A stretch of DNA of 5,919 nt from Rhizobacter sp. GTDB taxonomy: Bacteria > Pseudomonadota > Gammaproteobacteria > Burkholderiales > Burkholderiaceae_C. Positions 3,924 to 5,919 of the stretch are shown here, in pieces. A program made the translations under genes and the position numbers. The DNA lies in the NCBI GenBank assembly GCA_025359585.1, contig JANYFX010000035.1:1-5919 (forward strand), in the 5' to 3' direction. How positions within the stretch are numbered: the first letter of the stretch is position 1; each line of letters opens with the position of its first letter. The notes below the pieces were generated by a model that did no database searches, had not been told where the DNA came from, and worked only from the letters and a program-made list of their open reading frames with translations.

Positions 3924-5435
3924 ATGCGCAAGACCTCGATTTTTGGCGTTGCCCTGGGCATGTGGATGGCGCTTGCGTGGGAAATGGCCGCAGCGCAAAC
4001 CGTCACGGTCGGCTCGAAGCGTTTCACCGAGTCGTACATCCTCGGCGAGATCGTGCGCCAGACGCTGCAGGCGCAGGGCATCACTGCCGAGCATAAACAA
4101 GGCTTGGGCAACACCGGCATCCTCGAACAGGCGCTGGCCAGCGGCGCGGTCGATGTGTACCCGGAGTACACCGGCACGATCGTGCGCGAGTTGTTGAAGC
4201 GCCCGCAAACCCAGGGCAACCCCACGCTCGCCGAGCTGAACGAATGGCTGGCGCCGCGGGGGCTGAAAGTGGCGGTGCCGCTGGGCTTCAACAACACCTA
4301 TGCGCTGGCGATGCTGGAGTCGCGCGCGGCCGAACTGGGCATCGCACGCATCTCCGATCTGCTGGCGCCGACGGCACAGGCGCTGCGGCTCGGTTTGTCG
4401 CACGAGTTTCTGGAGCGCGGTGACGGCTGGCCGGCGCTGAAAGCGGCCTACAAGCTGCCGCTCGCCACAGCGGCCGGGCTCGACCACGGCCTGGCCTACG
4501 ACGCGATCAGCGCGGAGAAGGTCGACCTGATCGACATCTATTCGACCGACGCGAAGGTCGGCCGCTACAAGCTGCGCGTGCTGCAGGACGACCTCGGTTT
4601 TTTCCCCAAGTACGACGCCGTGCTGCTGATGCGCTCTGCCGTCGATGTGCGGCCGCTGGCGCGGCTCGAAGGCCGCATCGATGCGGCCGCGATGATCGCG
4701 ATGAACGCGCGGGTCGAGCTCGACGGGCAAAGTTTTGCCGAGGTCGCGAAAGGCTTTCTCGCCAGCGCCGGGCCGGCCGCGGCGACAGCGCGGCAGAGCT
4801 TCACGCAGCGCCTGTTCGCGCCCGATTTCGGCCGGCTCGCGCTGCAACACCTGATGCTCGTGTTCGGCTCGCTGCTGATCGCCATTGCCGTCGGCGTGCC
4901 ACTCGGCATCGCGGCCTGGCGCTGGCCGCGCAGCGCGGGCTGGGTGCTCGGCGCGGTGGCCGTGCTGCAGACAATCCCGTCACTCGCGCTGCTGGCGTTC
5001 CTGATCGCGCTGCTCGGCAGCATCGGCCTCGTGCCCGCGCTGGTCGCCTTGTTCTTGTACGCGTTGCTGCCGATCGTGCGCAACACGCATGCGGGCCTGC
5101 GCGGTGTGCCCGAAGGGCTGGGTCAGGCCGCGCTGTCGCTCGGGCTCACGCCGGCGCAGACGCTGCGCCAGGTGCAGTTGCCGCTGGCCTTGCCGACCCT
5201 GCTCGCCGGCGTGAAGACGGCGGCGGTCATCAACGTGGGCACGGCCACGATGGCCGCGTTCATCGGCGCCGGTGGTTTTGGCGAGCGCATCGTCGCCGGC
5301 CTGGCGGTGAACGACAACGCCGCGATGCTGGCCGGGGCCTTGCCGGCGGCCGTGCTGGCGCTGCTGGTGCAGGCGCTGTTCGACGCGGTCGAGCGCGCGC
5401 TGGTGCGCGGGCCTGCGGCCGTGGGCCGAGGCTGA
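3924..5435 (+). CDS. Osmoprotectant-type ABC importer: fused substrate-binding protein and permease
   Basis: A 503-residue single-chain importer subunit of the glycine betaine/choline/carnitine (OpuC/OsmF) class. Residues 1-24 are a Sec signal peptide ending AAA before QTVTVGSKRFTES. The periplasmic binding domain (about 25-290) has the family motifs GSKRFTES (30-37), GLGNTGILEQAL (60-71) and YPEYTGT (79-85). A MetI-like permease follows (about 302-495) with five predicted membrane segments, QTIPSLALLAF at 349-359 and the cytoplasmic EAA loop at about 397-424. The open frame extends upstream to 3711, but the signal peptide only makes sense from 3924. Signal-peptide removal leaves the binding domain outside, matching a permease with an external N-terminus. 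No ATPase gene is in the window, so the ATP-binding subunit must be encoded elsewhere. The exact substrate cannot be read. rmuC follows after 22 bp. Confidence 0.92.
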   Translation: MRKTSIFGVALGMWMALAWEMAAAQTVTVGSKRFTESYILGEIVRQTLQAQGITAEHKQGLGNTGILEQALASGAVDVYPEYTGTIVRELLKRPQTQGNPTLAELNEWLAPRGLKVAVPLGFNNTYALAMLESRAAELGIARISDLLAPTAQALRLGLSHEFLERGDGWPALKAAYKLPLATAAGLDHGLAYDAISAEKVDLIDIYSTDAKVGRYKLRVLQDDLGFFPKYDAVLLMRSAVDVRPLARLEGRIDAAAMIAMNARVELDGQSFAEVAKGFLASAGPAAATARQSFTQRLFAPDFGRLALQHLMLVFGSLLIAIAVGVPLGIAAWRWPRSAGWVLGAVAVLQTIPSLALLAFLIALLGSIGLVPALVALFLYALLPIVRNTHAGLRGVPEGLGQAALSLGLTPAQTLRQVQLPLALPTLLAGVKTAAVINVGTATMAAFIGAGGFGERIVAGLAVNDNAAMLAGALPAAVLALLVQALFDAVERALVRGPAAVGRG

Positions 5436-5442
5436 ACGCTGC

Positions 5443-5457
5443 TGCGACAATCGGCGC
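5443..5457 (+). promoter_or_regulatory. Putative extended -10 of a leaderless promoter (rmuC)
   Basis: TGC followed by GACAAT (5446-5451) ends seven bases before the ATG at 5458, in the 22-bp gap after the ABC gene. No Shine-Dalgarno or good -35 is present. Over the 18 bases from TGC to ATG it matches the ABC start region at 13 positions. Confidence 0.45.
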
Positions 5458-5919
5458 ATGCCTTTCGACTGGATCCTGCTCGCGCTGCTCGTTCTCCTGC
5501 TGTTGTTGATGCTGTGGCTCGTGTTGCGGCGCGCCGATCAGGCTCCGTTGCAGCGCCTGCGAGACGAGCTTCAGACCAGCCTGCGCGGCGACGTGCAAGT
5601 GCTCGAACGCGCCTTGCGAGACGAAGTGGCGCGCAGCGCCACCGGCACCCGTACCGAACTTGCCCAGACACTCGCCAGCCTGCAGCAGACCCTGTTGACG
5701 CAGCAGGGTGACGTGGCCCGCACGCAGAACGAGCAGATCGACAGTTTCCGGACGCAGCTCGCCGCGACCCAGCAACACCTGGCCGACACGCTGGGCCGCT
5801 CCGGCGAACAGCAGGCGCTGTCGCTGAAGCGTTTTTCCGAGACCCTGATCGAACAACTGCGTGCACTGTCGCAGTCGAACGACCAGCGCATGGCCGAGGT
5901 ACGAACCACGGTCGAACAA
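5458..5919 (+). CDS. rmuC: RmuC-family DNA recombination protein, 5' part
   Basis: The frame is open for 154 codons to the right window edge, so the gene is incomplete here only because the window ends. It begins MPFDWILLALLVLLLLLMLW, a single N-terminal membrane anchor (about 5-23), then a long Gln/Leu/Arg/Glu-rich coiled coil with LQQTLLTQQGDVARTQNEQI and LSQSNDQRMAEVRTTVEQ near the end. This anchor plus coiled coil, with the NDQRMAEVRTTVEQ segment, is typical of RmuC, which limits inversions between short inverted repeats and carries a PD-(D/E)XK nuclease-like domain further downstream, outside this window (E. coli RmuC is about 475 residues). It follows the ABC gene by 22 bp on the same strand but probably has its own start signal. 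The family call is firm; nuclease residues cannot be checked. Confidence 0.88.
   Translation, partial: MPFDWILLALLVLLLLLMLWLVLRRADQAPLQRLRDELQTSLRGDVQVLERALRDEVARSATGTRTELAQTLASLQQTLLTQQGDVARTQNEQIDSFRTQLAATQQHLADTLGRSGEQQALSLKRFSETLIEQLRALSQSNDQRMAEVRTTVEQ

Noticed and set aside
3840..4850. A 336-codon open frame on minus, antisense to the ABC importer
   Set aside because: Its translation is Arg/Gln/His-rich with no recognisable domain. The plus-strand frame carries signal peptide, binding-protein and permease motifs.

Overview
The window is GC-rich and densely coding, with short intergenic gaps. Gene content and style point to a betaproteobacterium of the order Burkholderiales (Rubrivivax/Leptothrix/Methylibium-like). 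The placement is inferred from protein flavour and codon use, not from a marker gene. I see no mobile element, CRISPR array, tRNA or rRNA.

Left block (1-1059, all minus strand): a small envelope/stress-type cassette. In transcription order it holds a 54-residue DUF1328 (YtjA-like) membrane peptide, a DUF883 (ElaB/YqjD-like) tail-anchored protein, a YqjE-like holin-superfamily membrane protein, and the first eight codons of a further gene that overlaps the YqjE stop as ATGA and leaves the window. The order matches the enterobacterial yqjD-yqjE-yqjK layout. The DUF1328 leader can be drawn as two mutually exclusive hairpins, one of which hides its ribosome binding site.

Middle block (1251-3710): a signalling module. 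A CHASE3/HisKA_3 NarL-type histidine kinase (minus) is divergent, across 53 bp, from its presumed NarL/FixJ response regulator (plus). A receiver-only regulator (minus) converges on that regulator with a 10-bp gap.

Right block (3924-5919, plus): a single-chain osmoprotectant/glycine-betaine-type ABC importer subunit, with a periplasmic binding domain followed by a MetI-like permease and no ATPase gene in view. Then comes the 5' part of rmuC, cut by the window edge. Both start codons sit directly behind near-identical extended -10-like sequences, suggesting leaderless transcripts.

The most interesting non-coding signal is a shared 22-bp element, GCGTGTCGG, four free bases, then GTCCTACAC. It occurs once upstream of the DUF1328/DUF883 cassette (minus orientation) and once between the receiver-only gene and the ABC gene (plus orientation). 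It is close to palindromic and brackets the two-component genes, so it may be an operator through which the module controls its neighbours. That is inference. No wholly new system is evident; the protein families are known ones.
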